Positions 1-13,268 are shown, counted from the stretch's first letter. The stretch is 64,000 nt of DNA from Pseudomonas putida (GCF_004357765.1 NZ_SMTE01000008.1:124001-188000), one strand, 5' to 3'. Translations and numbers: made by a program. The notes: a model not told the origin generated them from the sequence alone.

Positions 1-284
1 TGCTCGGCGCGGCATTGGAGCTGGTTCCGGACGTGGCCCGTGGGCTGGTGGCCGAATACGCCTGGCTCGACCCACTGAAGGTCGCGCAGAACTATGACTG
101 CCAATTGCTGGCCCTGAACTGGACCCTGTGCACGCCCGAACGCCTGATCAAGGCCCAGCGCCAGGGTCTGCACGTGTCGGTGTGGACGGTCAACGAGCCG
201 GCGCTGATGCGCCGACTCGCCGACTTTGGCGTGGACAGCCTGATTACAGACTTTCCCGGTTTGGCCAAGACCACCCTCGGGTAG
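1..284 (+). CDS. Glycerophosphodiester phosphodiesterase, C-terminal part (truncated by window edge)
   Basis: The open frame enters from the left edge, so the start is not visible; the stop is TAG at 282-284. The last 90 or so residues read as the end of a GDPD TIM barrel: a WTVN segment is followed about 12 residues later by GVDSLITDFP, the usual final strand of this family, in which the active site is closed. The enzyme hydrolyses glycerophosphodiesters to glycerol-3-phosphate and an alcohol. Catalytic His/Glu residues lie upstream of the window. Whether it is the cytoplasmic UgpQ type or the exported GlpQ type cannot be told from this fragment. It converges on sthA. Confidence 0.85.
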   Translation, partial: LGAALELVPDVARGLVAEYAWLDPLKVAQNYDCQLLALNWTLCTPERLIKAQRQGLHVSVWTVNEPALMRRLADFGVDSLITDFPGLAKTTLG

Positions 285-332
285 GGCTGAAATCGGTCTC
301 CCCGACCGGCTCAGGCCACCGGCCGGAGCCGC

Positions 333-1727
333 TCAAAAAAGCCGGTTCAGGCCGTCGTAGGCAGCTACCCGATAGGCTTCGGCCATGGTCGGGTAGTTGA
401 AGGTGGTGTTGACGAAGTACTTCAGATTGTTCTGCTCACCCGGCTGGTTCATGATCGCCTGGCCGATGTGGACGATTTCCGAAGCCTGGTAGCCGAAGCA
501 GTGAACGCCGAGGATTTCCAGGGTTTCACGGTGGAACAGGATCTTCAGCATGCCTTGCGGCTCGCCAGCGATCTGCGCACGGGCCATGCTCTTGAAGAAG
601 GCTTTGCCCACTTCGTACGGCACCTTGGCCTGGGTCAGCTCCTGCTCGTTCTTGCCGATCGAGCTGATTTCCGGAATGGTGTAGATACCGGTTGGCACGT
701 CATCGACGAAGCGCCAGCTACCGTTGTCGACGATGCTGCCAGCCGCCGAGCGCCCCTGGTCATGGGCGGCACTGGCCAGGCTCGGCCAGCCGATCACGTC
801 ACCGGCGCCGTAGATGTTCGGCACGCTGGTGCGGTAGGCGCTGTCGACCTCGATCTGGCCACGGCTGTTGACCTTGATGCCGATGTTCTCCAGGCCCAGC
901 TTGTCGGTGTTGCCGGTACGGCCGTTGCACCAGAGCAAGGCGTCGGCCTTGATCTTCTTGCCCGATTTCAGGTGCAGGATCACACCGTTATCCAGGCCTT
1001 CGACGCGCTCGTACTCTTCGTTGTGGCGCACGGTGATGTTGTTGTTGCTGAAGTGGTAACTCAGTGCCTGGGAGATTTCCGAGTCCAGGAAGCTCAGCAA
1101 CTGGCCACGGTTGTCGACCAGCTCCACCAGCACACCCAGGCCGCTGAAGATCGAGGCGTATTCGCAGCCGATCACGCCGGCGCCGTAGACGATCAGCTTG
1201 CGCGGGGTGTGGCTGAGGCTGAGGATGGTGTCGCTGTCGTAGACGCGCGGGTGGTTGAAGTCGATGTCGGCCGGACGGTAAGGGCGCGAACCGGTGGCGA
1301 TGATGATGTGTTTGGCATTCAGGCGCTCGACCACACCGTTGGCGCAGACCACTTCGATGGTCTGCTCGTCGGCGAAGCTGCCGGTGCCGACGAACACGTC
1401 GACACGGTTGCGGGCATAGTAGCCGGTACGCGAAGCCACCTGTTTGGAAATCACCTTCTCGGCGCTCTTGAGCACGTCGGGGAAGGAGAACCAGCGCGGT
1501 TCACCGATGGCCCGGAACATCGGGTTGGTGTTGAACTGCATGATCTGCCGCACCGAGTGACGCAGTGCCTTGGACGGGATGGTGCCCAGGTGGGTGCAGT
1601 TGCCGCCGACCTGACGGCGGCTGTCGACCATTGCCACCTTGCGTCCCGCTTTCGCGGCATTCATTGCCGCGCCTTCTCCGGCCGGGCCAGACCCCAGCAC
1701 CACTACGTCGTAGTTGTAGACAGCCAT
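333..1727 (-). CDS. sthA: Soluble pyridine nucleotide transhydrogenase
   Basis: 464 residues, full family length. A cytosolic flavoprotein that transfers hydride between NADPH and NAD+, balancing the two cofactor pools. The N-terminal FAD motif [10 protein letters not shown] (about residues 12-21) is followed by [11 protein letters not shown]. Relatives such as lipoamide dehydrogenase have two active-site cysteines here; SthA characteristically keeps only the first, as seen. A second Rossmann motif ([19 protein letters not shown], about residue 180) binds the nicotinamide nucleotide, and the C-terminal dimerisation domain is complete. ATG start at 1727. The 200 bases upstream to apbE hold no gene and probably carry the promoter. 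Confidence 0.97.
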   Translation of the reverse strand: MAVYNYDVVVLGSGPAGEGAAMNAAKAGRKVAMVDSRRQVGGNCTHLGTIPSKALRHSVRQIMQFNTNPMFRAIGEPRWFSFPDVLKSAEKVISKQVASRTGYYARNRVDVFVGTGSFADEQTIEVVCANGVVERLNAKHIIIATGSRPYRPADIDFNHPRVYDSDTILSLSHTPRKLIVYGAGVIGCEYASIFSGLGVLVELVDNRGQLLSFLDSEISQALSYHFSNNNITVRHNEEYERVEGLDNGVILHLKSGKKIKADALLWCNGRTGNTDKLGLENIGIKVNSRGQIEVDSAYRTSVPNIYGAGDVIGWPSLASAAHDQGRSAAGSIVDNGSWRFVDDVPTGIYTIPEISSIGKNEQELTQAKVPYEVGKAFFKSMARAQIAGEPQGMLKILFHRETLEILGVHCFGYQASEIVHIGQAIMNQPGEQNNLKYFVNTTFNYPTMAEAYRVAAYDGLNRLF

Positions 1728-1931
1728 GCGTACTCCTTCAGAACTGGCCCGCGGGCCACGGTCGCTCGCGGGACTCGATCATGCCGCCGCAGCGTCATGA
1801 GAAAATTCAGGTGCAGTCTAATCAAGCGTGAACGCCGCGCACATTAACCCTTGGTCGCGTCGTAGGCCAATTTTGCCTGCACTACATGTTCGTGTGCCCT
1901 ACCCTGGCGCCGATCATACGTCCATGCACTT

Positions 1932-2930
1932 TCATTCGCCTTGCACCGCCCGCTCATACGCAGGCGTCGATCGGGAGACGAAGCCACCCTCGGCCCGAGT
2001 CACCAGCACTGCGGCCAGGTCATGGGCCAGGGCGAACGCCCAACCGCGCTCCGGCCCGAGGATCAAGAGCAGGGTCGAGTAGCCATCGGCCTGCAGCGCC
2101 GAGGCATCGAGCACGGTGACCGAGGCCAGCTCGTGCAGCACCGGTCGCCCGAGGCGCGCATCGAAGGTGTGCGAATAGCGCCGGCCATTCTCCTCGAAAT
2201 AATGCCGATAGTCACCCGAGGTCGACACGGCAAGGCCGTTCAAGGCGATGATCTGGCGGGCCACCTGACGGTCCTCGCGAGGCAGCTCCAGGGCCACCCG
2301 CCACGGGCTGCCGTCGGGCTTGTGGCCCACGGCCTTGAGCTCCCCCGTGACTTCAGCGAGATAGCTGGCGATTCCCATGGCGCGCAAACGCTCGGCAACA
2401 AGGTCGACGGCATGCCCGGCGGCGATGCTGTTGAAATCCAGTTGCACCGGGGCGTCCTTGCACAACGCCTGGCCTTCGATGCGCAAGTGCTGGTAGCCCA
2501 CGCGCTCGCGGGCCCTGGCCAGGGCCTGAGGGTCGGGCACCTGCTCATGGCGGGCCTGCGGACCGAAGCCCCAGAGGTCGAGCAGCGGCTCGACGGTGAG
2601 GTCGAACGCTCCGCCGCTCTGCTGCGCCAAGTGCTGGCCGAGTGCGACCAGCTCGAGCATGTCGGGCGGCATTGCCTGGCACTGATTGGCGGGGAGCTGG
2701 TTGAACTGGCTGACGGTGGAGTCGGCGCGGTAGGTCGAGTAATGAAGGTCGATGTCATGCAGGACGGTCTCGACCGCGGCTTGGACTTTGGCCGGGGCCG
2801 GGCCGCCGGGCTCGCGCACGTACTGGATGCTGTAGCTGCTGCCCATGGTCGGGCCACCCAGGCGCTCCAGGGTCGGGCCCTGGTCACAGGCGGTGAGGAG
2901 CATCAGGATGAACAGGAGAGTTATGCGCAC
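1932..2930 (-). CDS. apbE: FAD:protein FMN transferase, lipoprotein type
   Basis: 332 residues from a GTG start at 2930, preceded by AGGA about 10 bases upstream. This start puts a short hydrophobic signal directly before the lipobox LLTAC, so the protein should be a periplasmic lipoprotein; the longer in-frame extension would bury the signal. ApbE covalently attaches FMN to threonines of NqrB/NqrC or RnfG/RnfD-type redox subunits. Family motifs are present: DFNSIAAGHAVD, STSGDYRHYFEENG and ADGYST (metal-binding Asp). In P. aeruginosa the equivalent gene is followed by nqr genes; none are present here, since gap follows directly, so the substrate must be encoded elsewhere. Confidence 0.93.
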   Translation of the reverse strand: MRITLLFILMLLTACDQGPTLERLGGPTMGSSYSIQYVREPGGPAPAKVQAAVETVLHDIDLHYSTYRADSTVSQFNQLPANQCQAMPPDMLELVALGQHLAQQSGGAFDLTVEPLLDLWGFGPQARHEQVPDPQALARARERVGYQHLRIEGQALCKDAPVQLDFNSIAAGHAVDLVAERLRAMGIASYLAEVTGELKAVGHKPDGSPWRVALELPREDRQVARQIIALNGLAVSTSGDYRHYFEENGRRYSHTFDARLGRPVLHELASVTVLDASALQADGYSTLLLILGPERGWAFALAHDLAAVLVTRAEGGFVSRSTPAYERAVQGE

Positions 2931-2965
2931 GTTTGGAGTCCTGAGTGCTTGGCTGGGGTTTCCAG

Positions 2966-3020
2966 GTGTGGCGTAAATCGAGCGCCGCCTGCGCGGCGCT
3001 CGATCTAACAGGCGCCACAC
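2966..3020. repeat. Two-tier palindromic repeat sharing its core with 12112-12146
   Basis: An inverted repeat with a core of ATCGAGCGCCGC, a 4-base spacer and GCGGCGCTCGAT. Outer arms GTGTGGCG (2966-2973) and CGCCACAC (3013-3020) enclose it. It lies between the gap terminator and the apbE start. The same core occurs at 12112-12146, so this looks like a dispersed REP-like palindrome rather than a gene-specific operator. Confidence 0.7.
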
Positions 3021-3034
3021 AACTTACTCCAGGC

Positions 3035-3068
3035 AAAAAAAACGGGAACCCGAAGGTTCCCGTTTTTT
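3035..3068 (-). terminator. Intrinsic terminator downstream of gap
   Basis: A 10-bp perfect stem (AACGGGAACC, loop CGAA, GGTTCCCGTT) is flanked by an A-run on one side and a T-run on the other, so it can end transcription in either direction. Its natural client is the minus-strand gap gene, whose stop is about 20 bases away. Confidence 0.85.
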
Positions 3069-3086
3069 CATTGCCTTACAAGCGAA

Positions 3087-4550
3087 TCAGCGTGGAAACG
3101 CTGGCGGGTTCACACCGGCCATTTCTTCCATCACACGAACCACCTGGCAGCTGTAACCGAACTCGTTGTCGTACCAGACGTACAGCACAACGCGGTTGTC
3201 GTTGCAGATGGTCGCTTCGGCATCGACCACACCGGCGTGGCGCGAGCCGACGAAGTCGGTGGAGACCACTTCCTGGGAGCTGACGTAGTCGATCTGCTTG
3301 TGCAGTTCCGAGTGCATGGCCGCCTGGCGCAGGTACTCGTTGATCTCGTCGCGGCTGGTGGCCTTTTCCAGGTTCAGGTTGAGGATGGCCATCGAGACGT
3401 TCGGCGTCGGCACGCGAATGGCGTTGCCGGTCAGCTTGCCCTTGAGCACCGGCAGCGCCTTGGCGGCGGCGGTGGCGGCACCGGTCTCGGTGATGACCAT
3501 ATTCAGCGGCGCGGCGCGACCGCGGCGGCTGCCCTTGTGGAAGTTGTCGATCAGGTTCTGGTCGTTGGTGAACGAGTGAACGGTTTCGACGTGGCCGTTG
3601 ATGATGCCGAACTGGTCGTTGACTGCCTTGAGCACCGGTACGATGGCGTTGGTGGTGCAGGACGCAGCCGAGACGATCTTGTCGTCAGCGGTGATATCGC
3701 CGTGGTTGATGCCATGCACGATGTTCTTCAGCGCGCCCTTGCCAGGTGCGGTGAGGATCACGCGGTCGACGCCTTTGCACTGCAGGTGCTGGCCGAGACC
3801 TTCGGCATCACGCCATTTACCGGTGTTGTCGACCAGCAGGGCATTGTCGATGCCGTACTGGGTGTAGTCGATCGACGCCGGGTCGTTGGAGTAGATCACC
3901 TGGATCAGGTTGCCGTTGGCAGTGATGGTGTTGTTGGCTTCATCGACGGTGATGGTGCCATCGAACGGGCCGTGCACCGAGTCACGGCGCAGCAGGCTGG
4001 CGCGCTTGACCAGGTCGTTCTCGGCACCCTTGCGTACGACGATGGCGCGCAGGCGCAGGCCGTCGCCACCACCGGTCTTCTCGATCAGGATGCGTGCCAG
4101 CAGGCGGCCGATGCGGCCAAAGCCGTACAGCACGACGTCGGTACCCTTGCGGGCCGAAGCGTTTTGCTGGCCGACCACCTCGGCCAGTTCGTCACGCACG
4201 AACTGCTCGGCGCTGCGGCCGTTGCCTTCGAGCTTGAATTTGTTGGCGAGCTTGCCCAGATCGACCGAGGCGGCGCCGAGCTTCAGCTCGCTCATGGCCT
4301 TGATCAGGGGGAATGTTTCGTGAACGGACAGTTCGGTCTCATCGGTCTGGCGATGACGCGCAAAGCGGTGAGCCTTGAGGATCGAGATAACCGAACGGTT
4401 GATCAGGCTGCGGCCATAGATCGAGCTCACCACGTTGTTGTTGCGGTAGAGCTGACCGATAAGCGGGATCATCGCTTCAGCAAGTGCTTCACGGTCGATC
4501 CACTCACCAAGACACTGGTCGGGCTTCTGAGTCACGGGAACCTTCCACAT
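3087..4550 (-). CDS. gap: Glyceraldehyde-3-phosphate dehydrogenase, long form
   Basis: 487 residues from ATG at 4550, beginning MWKVPVTQKPDQCLGEW. An in-frame extension upstream has no family support. About 130 residues precede the NAD-binding domain, which starts at YGFGRIGRLLAR; this long N-terminal helical extension marks the Pseudomonas 'gap-2' type as distinct from the roughly 335-residue glycolytic enzyme. The catalytic cysteine is in SAASCTTNAIVPVLK. It oxidatively phosphorylates glyceraldehyde-3-phosphate using NAD(P)+; the physiological direction (glycolytic or gluconeogenic) is not decided by sequence. Divergent from mfd, with a 167-bp shared upstream region. Confidence 0.93.
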   Translation of the reverse strand: MWKVPVTQKPDQCLGEWIDREALAEAMIPLIGQLYRNNNVVSSIYGRSLINRSVISILKAHRFARHRQTDETELSVHETFPLIKAMSELKLGAASVDLGKLANKFKLEGNGRSAEQFVRDELAEVVGQQNASARKGTDVVLYGFGRIGRLLARILIEKTGGGDGLRLRAIVVRKGAENDLVKRASLLRRDSVHGPFDGTITVDEANNTITANGNLIQVIYSNDPASIDYTQYGIDNALLVDNTGKWRDAEGLGQHLQCKGVDRVILTAPGKGALKNIVHGINHGDITADDKIVSAASCTTNAIVPVLKAVNDQFGIINGHVETVHSFTNDQNLIDNFHKGSRRGRAAPLNMVITETGAATAAAKALPVLKGKLTGNAIRVPTPNVSMAILNLNLEKATSRDEINEYLRQAAMHSELHKQIDYVSSQEVVSTDFVGSRHAGVVDAEATICNDNRVVLYVWYDNEFGYSCQVVRVMEEMAGVNPPAFPR

Positions 4551-4717
4551 GTAGGGACAGAAAAAAGGGGCTACATTATGACGCCCCGACGCGTAACCGG
4601 CAATGAGCGCCTGTCGCCAGCACCGCGCCCTACTGCCGTGGCCTTTGCAACCTGACAGCGGACCCCGGCACCGGTACAATCGGTCTCTTTGCCGCAACGC
4701 TTGGAGTCCAATCTCCC

Positions 4718-7700
4718 GTGTCAGTTCTGCGCCTACCGAAAATGTCGGCCACGGCCGGCAAACAGACCTGGGGCAACCTGCCTGGTGCCGCCCTCAGTCT
4801 CGCCATCGCCGAAGCCGCCAGCAACGCCGGCCGCTTCACCCTGTTGCTGACCGCCGACAGCCAGGCCGCCGACCGCCTGGAACAGGAGCTGCGTTTCTTC
4901 GCCCCGCAGCTGCCGGTGCTGCCGTTCCCCGATTGGGAAACCCTGCCCTACGACCTGTTCTCGCCGCATCAGGACATCATCTCGCAACGCATCGCCAGCC
5001 TCTATCAGCTGCCGGAGCTCAGCCACGGCATTCTCGTCGTGCCGATCACCACCGCCCTGCACCGCCTGGCGCCGACGCGCTTCCTGCTGGGCAGCAGCCT
5101 GGTCCTGGACATTGGCCAGCGCATCGACGTCGAACTGATGCGCACACGCCTGGAAGCCAGCGGCTACCGCTGCGTCGATACGGTCTACGAACACGGCGAA
5201 TTCGCCGTGCGCGGCGCGCTGATCGACCTGTTCCCGATGGGCAGCAAGCTGCCTTACCGCATCGACCTGTTCGATGACGAGATCGAGACCCTGCGCACCT
5301 TCGACCCGGAGACCCAGCGCTCGATCGACAAGGTCGACTCGGTCCGTCTGCTGCCAGCGCGTGAATTTCCGATGCAGAAGGAAGAAGTCACTCGCTTCAA
5401 GGCACGTTTCCGCGAGCGCTTCGACGTCGATTTCCGCCGCAGCGCGATCTTCCAGGACCTGGCCAGCGGCATCATCCCCGCGGGCATCGAGTATTACCTG
5501 CCGCTGTTCTTCGAAGACACTTCGACCCTGTTCGACTACCTGCCGAGCGACACCCAGGTGTTCTCGCTGCCTGGCGTCGAACAGGCCGCCGAGCATTTCT
5601 GGAACGACGTGCGCGGGCGCTATGAAGAACGCCGCGGCGACCTGACCCGGCCCCTGTTGCCGCCGGCCGAGCTGTTCCTGCCGGTGGAGGACTGCTTCGC
5701 CCAGCTCAAGCAATGGCCCCGCGTAGTGGTCAGCGCCGAGCCGATCGACGCTGGCGTGGGTCGCGAAAGCTTCCCGGCGCGCGCCCTGCCCAACCTGGCG
5801 ATCGAGGCCAAGGCCAATCAGCCGCTGGCCGAGCTGGCCAGCTTCCTCGACCAGTTCAGCGGGCGGGTACTGTTCACCGCCGAATCGGCCGGGCGCCGCG
5901 AAGTGCTGCTGGAACTGCTCGAACGCCTCAAGCTGCGCCCGCAGACGGTGGATGGTTGGGCCGACTTCATCACCGGCAGCGAGCGCCTGGCGATCACCAT
6001 CGCACCGCTCGACGACGGCCTGCTGCTGGACGACCCGGCCATCGCTCTGGTGGCCGAGAGCCCGCTGTTCGGCCAACGCGTGATGCAGCGCCGGCGCCGC
6101 GAAAAACGTGGCGAGGCGGCTAACGATGCCGTCATCAAGAACCTCACCGAACTGCGCGAAGGCGCGCCGGTGGTGCACATCGACCACGGGGTAGGCCGCT
6201 ACCTGGGCCTGGCGACCCTGGAAATCGAGGGCCAGGCCGCCGAGTTCCTGACCCTGGAGTACGCCGAAGGCGCCAAGCTTTACGTGCCGGTGGCCAACCT
6301 GCACCTGATCGCCCGCTACACCGGCAGCGACGATGCCCTGGCTCCGCTGCACCGCCTGGGCTCCGAGGCCTGGCAGAAGGCCAAGCGCAAGGCTGCCGAA
6401 CAGGTGCGCGACGTCGCCGCCGAATTGCTCGACATCTATGCCCGCCGCGCCGCGCGCAAGGGCTATGCCTTCGCCGACCCGGCCGCCGACTACGCGACCT
6501 TCAGCGCCGGCTTCCCGTTCGAGGAAACGCCCGACCAGCAGGCCGCCATCGAAGCCGTGCGACTCGACATGCTCGCGCCCAAGCCCATGGATCGTCTAGT
6601 GTGCGGCGACGTTGGCTTCGGCAAAACCGAAGTCGCCATGCGCGCGGCCTTCATCGCCGTGCACAGCGGCCGCCAGGTGGCGGTACTGGTGCCCACCACC
6701 CTGCTCGCCCAGCAGCATTACAACAGCTTCCGCGATCGCTTCGCCGAATGGCCGGTGAAAGTCGAGGTGATGAGCCGCTTCAAGTCGGCCAAGGAAGTCG
6801 CCGCTGCCGCCGCCGACCTGGCCGAAGGCAAGATCGACATCCTCATCGGCACCCACAAGCTGCTGCAGGACGACGTGCGTTTCAAGGACCTGGGCCTGGC
6901 CATCATCGACGAGGAACACCGCTTCGGCGTGCGCCAGAAAGAGCAGCTCAAGGCGCTGCGCAGCGAAGTGGACATTCTCACCCTGACCGCAACGCCGATT
7001 CCGCGTACGCTGAACATGGCCGTGGCAGGCATGCGCGACCTGTCGATCATCGCCACGCCGCCGGCTCGCCGGCTGTCTGTGCGCACCTTCGTCATGGAGC
7101 AGAACAAGAGCACGGTCAAGGAAGCGCTGCTGCGTGAACTGCTGCGCGGCGGCCAGGTGTACTACCTGCACAACGATGTGAAAACCATCGAAAAATGCGC
7201 CGCCGAGCTGGCCGAGCTGGTGCCGGAAGCGCGGATCGGTATCGGCCACGGGCAGATGCGCGAACGCGAGCTGGAACAGGTGATGAGCGACTTCTACCAC
7301 AAGCGCTTCAATGTGCTGGTGGCCTCGACCATCATCGAAACCGGCATCGACGTGCCCAGTGCCAACACCATCGTCATCGAGCGCGCCGACAAGTTCGGCC
7401 TGGCGCAACTGCACCAGCTGCGCGGTCGGGTCGGACGCAGCCACCACCAGGCCTACGCCTACCTGCTGACACCGACCCGGCAGAAGGTCAGCAGCGATGC
7501 CGAGAAGCGTCTGGAGGCCATCGCCAATACCCAGGACCTGGGCGCAGGTTTCGTACTCGCCACCAACGATCTGGAAATCCGTGGCGCCGGCGAACTGCTT
7601 GGCGAAGGCCAGAGCGGACAGATCCAGGCCGTGGGCTTCACCCTGTACATGGAAATGCTCGAACGGGCGGTCAAGGCCATTCGCAAGGGCACCCAGCCGA

Positions 7701-8167
7701 ACCTTGAACAACCACTGGGCGGCGGCCCGGAAATCAACCTGCGCCTGCCGGCGCTGATCCCCGAGGACTACCTGCCCGACGTCCATGCCCGCCTGATTCT
7801 CTACAAACGCATCGCCTCGGCGGCCGACGAAGAAGGCCTCAAGGACCTGCAGGTGGAGATGATCGACCGCTTCGGCCTGCTGCCGGAGCCGACCAAGAAC
7901 CTGATGCGCCTGACCTCGCTCAAGCTGCAGGCGGAAAAGCTCGGCATCAAGAAAGTCGACGCCGGCCCGAACGGCGGCAAGCTCGAGTTCGAGGCCGAAA
8001 CCCCGGTAGACCCGTTGACCCTGATCAAGCTGATTCAGGGCCAGCCCAAGCGCTACAAGTTCGAGGGTGCCACTCAGTTCCGCTTCCTGGTGCCGATGGA
8101 ACGCCCCGACGAACGCTTCAATACCCTGGAGGCGCTGTTCGAGCGCCTGACCCCACAGCCTGCCTAA
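4718..8167 (+). CDS. mfd: Transcription-repair coupling factor
   Basis: 1149 residues, full length, from GTG at 4718 with GGAG about 12 bases upstream. Mfd removes RNA polymerase stalled at DNA damage and recruits UvrA. Domains in order: UvrB-like N-terminal module (about 1-350), RNA polymerase interaction domain with VVHIDHGVGRYLGL (about 480-500), RecG-like translocase with Walker A GDVGFGKTE (about 630) and DEEH box (about 730), helicase motif VI QLRGRVGRS (about 905), and the C-terminal TRCF autoinhibitory domain. Only 9 bases separate its stop from the csiV-like gene, so co-transcription is likely. Confidence 0.98.
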   Translation: MSVLRLPKMSATAGKQTWGNLPGAALSLAIAEAASNAGRFTLLLTADSQAADRLEQELRFFAPQLPVLPFPDWETLPYDLFSPHQDIISQRIASLYQLPELSHGILVVPITTALHRLAPTRFLLGSSLVLDIGQRIDVELMRTRLEASGYRCVDTVYEHGEFAVRGALIDLFPMGSKLPYRIDLFDDEIETLRTFDPETQRSIDKVDSVRLLPAREFPMQKEEVTRFKARFRERFDVDFRRSAIFQDLASGIIPAGIEYYLPLFFEDTSTLFDYLPSDTQVFSLPGVEQAAEHFWNDVRGRYEERRGDLTRPLLPPAELFLPVEDCFAQLKQWPRVVVSAEPIDAGVGRESFPARALPNLAIEAKANQPLAELASFLDQFSGRVLFTAESAGRREVLLELLERLKLRPQTVDGWADFITGSERLAITIAPLDDGLLLDDPAIALVAESPLFGQRVMQRRRREKRGEAANDAVIKNLTELREGAPVVHIDHGVGRYLGLATLEIEGQAAEFLTLEYAEGAKLYVPVANLHLIARYTGSDDALAPLHRLGSEAWQKAKRKAAEQVRDVAAELLDIYARRAARKGYAFADPAADYATFSAGFPFEETPDQQAAIEAVRLDMLAPKPMDRLVCGDVGFGKTEVAMRAAFIAVHSGRQVAVLVPTTLLAQQHYNSFRDRFAEWPVKVEVMSRFKSAKEVAAAAADLAEGKIDILIGTHKLLQDDVRFKDLGLAIIDEEHRFGVRQKEQLKALRSEVDILTLTATPIPRTLNMAVAGMRDLSIIATPPARRLSVRTFVMEQNKSTVKEALLRELLRGGQVYYLHNDVKTIEKCAAELAELVPEARIGIGHGQMRERELEQVMSDFYHKRFNVLVASTIIETGIDVPSANTIVIERADKFGLAQLHQLRGRVGRSHHQAYAYLLTPTRQKVSSDAEKRLEAIANTQDLGAGFVLATNDLEIRGAGELLGEGQSGQIQAVGFTLYMEMLERAVKAIRKGTQPNLEQPLGGGPEINLRLPALIPEDYLPDVHARLILYKRIASAADEEGLKDLQVEMIDRFGLLPEPTKNLMRLTSLKLQAEKLGIKKVDAGPNGGKLEFEAETPVDPLTLIKLIQGQPKRYKFEGATQFRFLVPMERPDERFNTLEALFERLTPQPA

Positions 8168-8176
8168 GGAAGATCC

Positions 8177-8746
8177 ATGCGTGCCATCCGTTGCCTGACC
8201 CTGCTGCTGGCGCTGTTCGCGCCAGCCGCCTTCGCCGAAGGCCTGTATCAGGTAGAAATGATCCTGGTGCGGCAGAACGCCGTGCCTGCGGTGACCAGCC
8301 CGTTCGCCCCCGAAGACTGGAGCGCCGGCGCACCACGCCTGGACAGCGGCGCCGAACGGCGCCTGGCCCTGGAAGACGAGGCCACCCGCCTGGAAGCCAC
8401 TGCCGACTACACCGTGCTGCTGCACAAGGCCTGGCAGCAAGAGGTGGGCAGCGCGCCCAGCACCATCGCCCTGGGCGTCGGTAAAGAGCGCTTCGGCCAC
8501 TTCCCGATCGAGGGCAACCTGAGCATCACCGAAGGCCGTTTCATCAGCGTCCAGGCCAACTTTTGGGTCAACGATCTCGACAACAACGGCAACGTGCTGC
8601 GCAGCGAGCAGTTCAAGCAGGCCAACAGCAACATGAAGGGCGGCCAGCTGACGTTCATCGACGGCGGCCACCTGGCGCTGCTGCTCAAGGTGACACCGCC
8701 CAATGCGCCGAAGATGCCGACGCCCCCGGAGATGATGGAGCAGTGA
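8177..8746 (+). CDS. CsiV-family exported protein
   Basis: 189 residues with a clear signal peptide, MRAIRCLTLLLALFAPAAFA, predicted to be cleaved before EGLYQVEMILVRQ. That motif, and the pattern ending in FWVNDLDNNGNVLRSEQFK, match the CsiV family, named for a peptidoglycan-binding protein of Shewanella cell division; the role in Pseudomonas is less clear. It sits between mfd and the helicase gene, with AGGAAG before its ATG and the next gene starting two bases after its stop. The envelope location is inferred from the signal peptide. Confidence 0.75.
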   Translation: MRAIRCLTLLLALFAPAAFAEGLYQVEMILVRQNAVPAVTSPFAPEDWSAGAPRLDSGAERRLALEDEATRLEATADYTVLLHKAWQQEVGSAPSTIALGVGKERFGHFPIEGNLSITEGRFISVQANFWVNDLDNNGNVLRSEQFKQANSNMKGGQLTFIDGGHLALLLKVTPPNAPKMPTPPEMMEQ

Positions 8747-8747
8747 T

Positions 8748-12083
<3,336 letters not shown>

Positions 12084-12111
12084 GAGATTGGCCTGAGGTA
12101 GGCGTTGCCGG

Positions 12112-12146
12112 TGAGATCGAGCGCCGCGCGGGCGGCGCTCGATCTC
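12112..12146. repeat. Palindromic repeat, second copy of the 2966-3020 core
   Basis: GAGATCGAGCGCCGC, spacer GCGG, then GCGGCGCTCGATCTC: a perfect 15-bp stem. It lies just downstream of the SNF2 gene and could also act as an mRNA-stabilising hairpin. A half-copy (CGCTCGATCTCAT) recurs about 50 bases on. The stretch 12084-12232 otherwise shows no gene. Confidence 0.7.
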
Positions 12147-12232
12147 ATGACCAACAAAAATGTCGAGCCGGGCACGCACGAGCTGCGCTCGATCTCATCG
12201 GCGATACCACTCGAACGGCCTGCGCATCAAGG

Positions 12233-13243
12233 TCAATCAACCAACTGAGCTTCCTTCAACGCCCCCAACGCCTCCAGCCAGCGCGGCTGCTGTCGGTAAT
12301 CGGTCCGCGCAAACCCTTGCCCGCGCATCCGCGCAATCCGAGGCGACGGCTTGACCTTCAATCGCTGCGCCGCGCTCAGTGCCAGCTCCGCGGCAGCGCG
12401 GTCATTGCACACCAGCCCCATGTCACAGCCCGCACTCAGCGCCGCCTCGATACGGCTGGCCGCGTCTCCGACCACATGCGCACCTGCCATGGACAGGTCA
12501 TCACTGAAGATCACCCCGTCAAAGCCCAGCTCGCCGCGCAGGATGTCCTGCAGCCAGCGCCGGGAGAAGCCGGCCGGCTGGTTATCCACTTGCGGATAGA
12601 TGACATGTGCCGGCATGACCGCGGCCAACTGCCCCCTGAGCCGAGTGAACGGCACCAGGTCGGCCTGGCGCAGCTGCTCCAGGCTGCGCTCATCGGTCGG
12701 GATGGCCACATGGGAATCCGCCTCCGCCCAGCCATGACCGGGGAAATGCTTGCCACAGGCGGCCATGCCCGCCGCATTCATGCCACGGATGAACGCACCG
12801 GCCAGTTGCGTGGCACGTTCGGGGTCACCTTCGAAGGCTCGGGTTCCCACCACGGCGCTGCGCTGGTGGTCGAGATCGAGTACCGGAGCAAAACTCAGGT
12901 CCAGGCCAACCGCCAGCACCTCGGTAGCCATCAACCAGCCGCACTGCTCGGCCAGGTACTCGGCATTGGCGTTGTCGGCGATGGCGCGCATGGCCGGCAG
13001 CCGAACGAAGCCCTGGCGCAGGCGCTGGACCCGTCCACCCTCTTGGTCCACGGCCAGGATCAGGTCGGGGCGAATGGCGCGAATGGAGGCGCACAGCTCG
13101 CGCACCTGGCGCGGGCTGTCGATGTTACGGGCGAAAATGATCAGGCCGGCGACTTCGGGTTGGCGCAGCAGGTGGCGGTCTTCGGCGGTCAACCAGTGGC
13201 CGGCGATATCCACCATCAGAGAGCCTTGCAGGCTGACGGTCAT
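12233..13243 (-). CDS. nagZ: Beta-N-acetylglucosaminidase, peptidoglycan recycling
   Basis: 336 residues from ATG at 13243 with AAGGA eight bases upstream; a TTG two codons earlier is less likely. A cytoplasmic glycoside hydrolase family 3 enzyme that removes GlcNAc from 1,6-anhydromuropeptides and thereby feeds AmpR-dependent beta-lactamase control. Visible motifs: LAVDQEGGRVQRL, the acid/base His-Asp loop KHFPGHGWAEADSH, and the nucleophile Asp in GVIFSDDLSMAGA. The gene follows psrA on the same strand with a 25-base gap, so it may be read from the psrA promoter. Confidence 0.97.
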   Translation of the reverse strand: MTVSLQGSLMVDIAGHWLTAEDRHLLRQPEVAGLIIFARNIDSPRQVRELCASIRAIRPDLILAVDQEGGRVQRLRQGFVRLPAMRAIADNANAEYLAEQCGWLMATEVLAVGLDLSFAPVLDLDHQRSAVVGTRAFEGDPERATQLAGAFIRGMNAAGMAACGKHFPGHGWAEADSHVAIPTDERSLEQLRQADLVPFTRLRGQLAAVMPAHVIYPQVDNQPAGFSRRWLQDILRGELGFDGVIFSDDLSMAGAHVVGDAASRIEAALSAGCDMGLVCNDRAAAELALSAAQRLKVKPSPRIARMRGQGFARTDYRQQPRWLEALGALKEAQLVD

Positions 13244-13268
13244 AGGCAATCCTTAATTGAACTCACTG

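Noticed and set aside
468-1847. Long plus-strand open frame opposite sthA
   Set aside because: Shadow of a GC-rich gene; low-complexity composition rich in Val, Ala, Asp and His, no ribosome-binding site, and sthA is certain.
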